41,465 nt of DNA. Origin: Defluviitaleaceae bacterium (GTDB taxonomy: Bacteria; Bacillota; Clostridia; Lachnospirales; UBA5962). This document shows positions 40,334 to 41,465 of this stretch, in pieces (position 1 is the first letter of the stretch; each line of letters opens with the position of its first letter). The translations under genes and the position numbers were made by a program. The DNA is taken from NCBI GenBank assembly GCA_009780765.1, contig WQZK01000002.1:1-41465 (forward strand). The letters are read 5' to 3'. Below the pieces are notes generated by a model that saw only the letters and a program-made list of their open reading frames with translations, was not told the origin of the DNA and did not search any database.

Positions 40334-41215
40334 TTACTCCACTCCCCAAACAAGGTTAGCATTTGAGCCACTTATCCAAGTAAAAGAATTAAAACCACTT
40401 GCTTGTGTCCAACCATGTGGAATTTCATCCTCTGTGCGTCCTTGTACATATATTGTTTGCTCTTGCGTCCAACCACTAAATGCACTACGCCCAATGGTTT
40501 CAACACTGCGGAGAATGGTTATACTCTGTAAATTAGTAGCTCTACTAAAAACAGCATCACCAATAAATCGAAGACTGCTATTTGCTTCAAAGTTTATTGT
40601 ACGCAATCCAGTACCTGGATTATTAGCTGGAGCACCAAATACGCTACTTCCGTTAAACCTTCCAATACTTGTCACACTTGCAGGGATAGTTATACTCTCT
40701 AAAAGAGGGGTATCAAAAAAAGCACCTTCAGCAATACTTTCAAGCCTACTGTTTGGTTCAAAAATTACTGTATGCAATCCTCTTGCACTATTAAATGCTC
40801 TCATCCCGATTCTTGTTACACTTGCAGGAATGGTTATACTTTCAAGAGCATGAATAGCAAAAAACGAGTTGTTGCCAATAACTTCGAGGTTGCTATTTGC
40901 CTCAAACTTTACTGTAACGGGATGCAATAATTCCATACCCCTAAATGGACTTGGATCTTGCTCTCTTGCATTACGATTGATAGCCGTTACACTAGCAGGA
41001 ACAACAAGTATGGTTTGTTGAGCCCCTAATGCGGTAAGACCCACTACTTCATTGTCCTCAATGTAGAAGTGGTCATAATTTGCTTTAGGTACATCGCCAC
41101 CATTACCGCCTGTACCGTTGCCACCTCTACTAAACAAATCACAAGCAGTAAAAGCAAGAATAACTGTCACTGATAAGGCTAACACCAAAATAATTGTTAA
41201 TAATTTCTTTTTCAT
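40334..41215 (-). CDS. BspA-type LRR lipoprotein
   Basis: 293 aa from MKKKLLT, with AGGAG 9 nt upstream. Lipobox AFTAC (about Cys25), a Gly/Asn-rich spacer, then six or so LRR_5 repeats (ESITIPASVTRIGMRAFNS) alternating with longer FEANSSLRFIG-type units. A short end domain repeats GWTQEQTIYVQG, similar to the ends of other BspA-like proteins. Unlike the large LRR proteins at 15109 and 24851, it has no enzyme domain and is lipid-anchored. A 17-unit TTGC repeat and a hairpin lie in its leader, hinting at variable expression. Confidence 0.85.
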   Translation of the reverse strand: MKKKLLTIILVLALSVTVILAFTACDLFSRGGNGTGGNGGDVPKANYDHFYIEDNEVVGLTALGAQQTILVVPASVTAINRNAREQDPSPFRGMELLHPVTVKFEANSNLEVIGNNSFFAIHALESITIPASVTRIGMRAFNSARGLHTVIFEPNSRLESIAEGAFFDTPLLESITIPASVTSIGRFNGSSVFGAPANNPGTGLRTINFEANSSLRFIGDAVFSRATNLQSITILRSVETIGRSAFSGWTQEQTIYVQGRTEDEIPHGWTQASGFNSFTWISGSNANLVWGVE

Positions 41216-41242
41216 TATCTTTTTCTCCTTTTGCAAAAAATT

Positions 41243-41285
41243 GCAATAAAAAAGCCGTCTTTGCTATATAGCAAAAACAGCCACT
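41243..41285 (-). terminator. Leader hairpin or upstream terminator before the LRR lipoprotein
   Basis: On the minus strand GCTGTTTTTGC and GCAAAGACGGC pair (two G-T pairs), followed by TTTTTTATT, 25-30 bp before AGGAG. It either ends an upstream transcript or attenuates this one. Confidence 0.5.
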
Positions 41286-41322
41286 AAATATGATAAATTA
41301 TTAGAAAAACTATAAGCTAAAA

Positions 41323-41393
<71 letters not shown>

Positions 41394-41465
41394 ACTAGAC
41401 TCTCTTTTAAGTATATCATATGGTTATGTGAATTTTTCATAACAACTATAGTATACTAGATTTCT

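Noticed and set aside
40272..40853. Plus-strand 193-aa open frame
   Set aside because: Antisense shadow of the LRR lipoprotein; its regular pattern merely mirrors the repeats.

Overview
The window looks like a chromosomal segment of a low-GC, single-membrane Bacillota bacterium, most likely an uncultured gut-type Clostridia. The reasons are strong AGGAG ribosome sites, lipobox signal peptides, a DivIC-like divisome protein, tryptophanase, DUF368 and UppP lipid-carrier genes, and BspA-type leucine-rich-repeat (LRR_5) surface proteins. The standard bacterial code fits every gene. The lineage is inferred from gene content only.

Layout. 1-350: frameshifted remnant of an LRR protein. 515-4112: tryptophanase, divergent from a membrane/zinc-ribbon protein and a DUF368 (undecaprenyl-phosphate translocase-type) protein. 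4219-7306: tRNA-Ser(GCU) followed by a 3-kb insert carrying an AAA ATPase/HNH nuclease operon. The insert is bounded on its far side by a 14-bp repeat of the tRNA 3' end. 7387-14887: a complete phosphate regulon on the minus strand, pstS-pstCA(fused)-pstB-phoU-phoP-phoR.

15109-32160 is the accessory heart of the window. Two modules each start with a small XRE repressor-like gene. Each XRE gene is divergent from a minus-strand array in which coiled-coil lipoproteins alternate with large secreted proteases. Module A (31750 to 24851) has three lipoprotein genes, one with a stop codon, an orphan signal peptide, and an M64-like zinc protease with LRRs. Module B (24320 to 15109) has a frameshifted lipoprotein, the orphan signal peptide of a lost subtilase, a lipoprotein, a subtilase, a lipoprotein, and an S1 protease whose LRR half is split off by a frameshift. 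The XRE genes and their ~170-bp intergenic control regions are near-identical copies. Nonsense, frameshift, truncation and duplication events are frequent, so the locus appears to be evolving fast by duplication and recombination. I propose a lipoprotein-protease cassette system in which each lipoprotein anchors, chaperones or inhibits the adjacent exported protease. I know of no description of such a system.

32252-37065: greA, a zinc-ribbon membrane protein and lysS. An EcoRV-family restriction-modification pair sits between lysS and a second, diverged copy of the lysS 3' end. This is an insertion with long target duplication. The nuclease gene carries a frameshift in an A8 tract.

37329-41465: a lipoprotein, a ferritin-like protein, uppP, a small conserved protein, a DivIC-like protein and an LRR lipoprotein preceded by seventeen TTGC repeats. 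A GGGACGC palindromic element occurs five times in the window. Copies lie in frame inside both the DUF368 gene and uppP, two genes of undecaprenyl-phosphate recycling.
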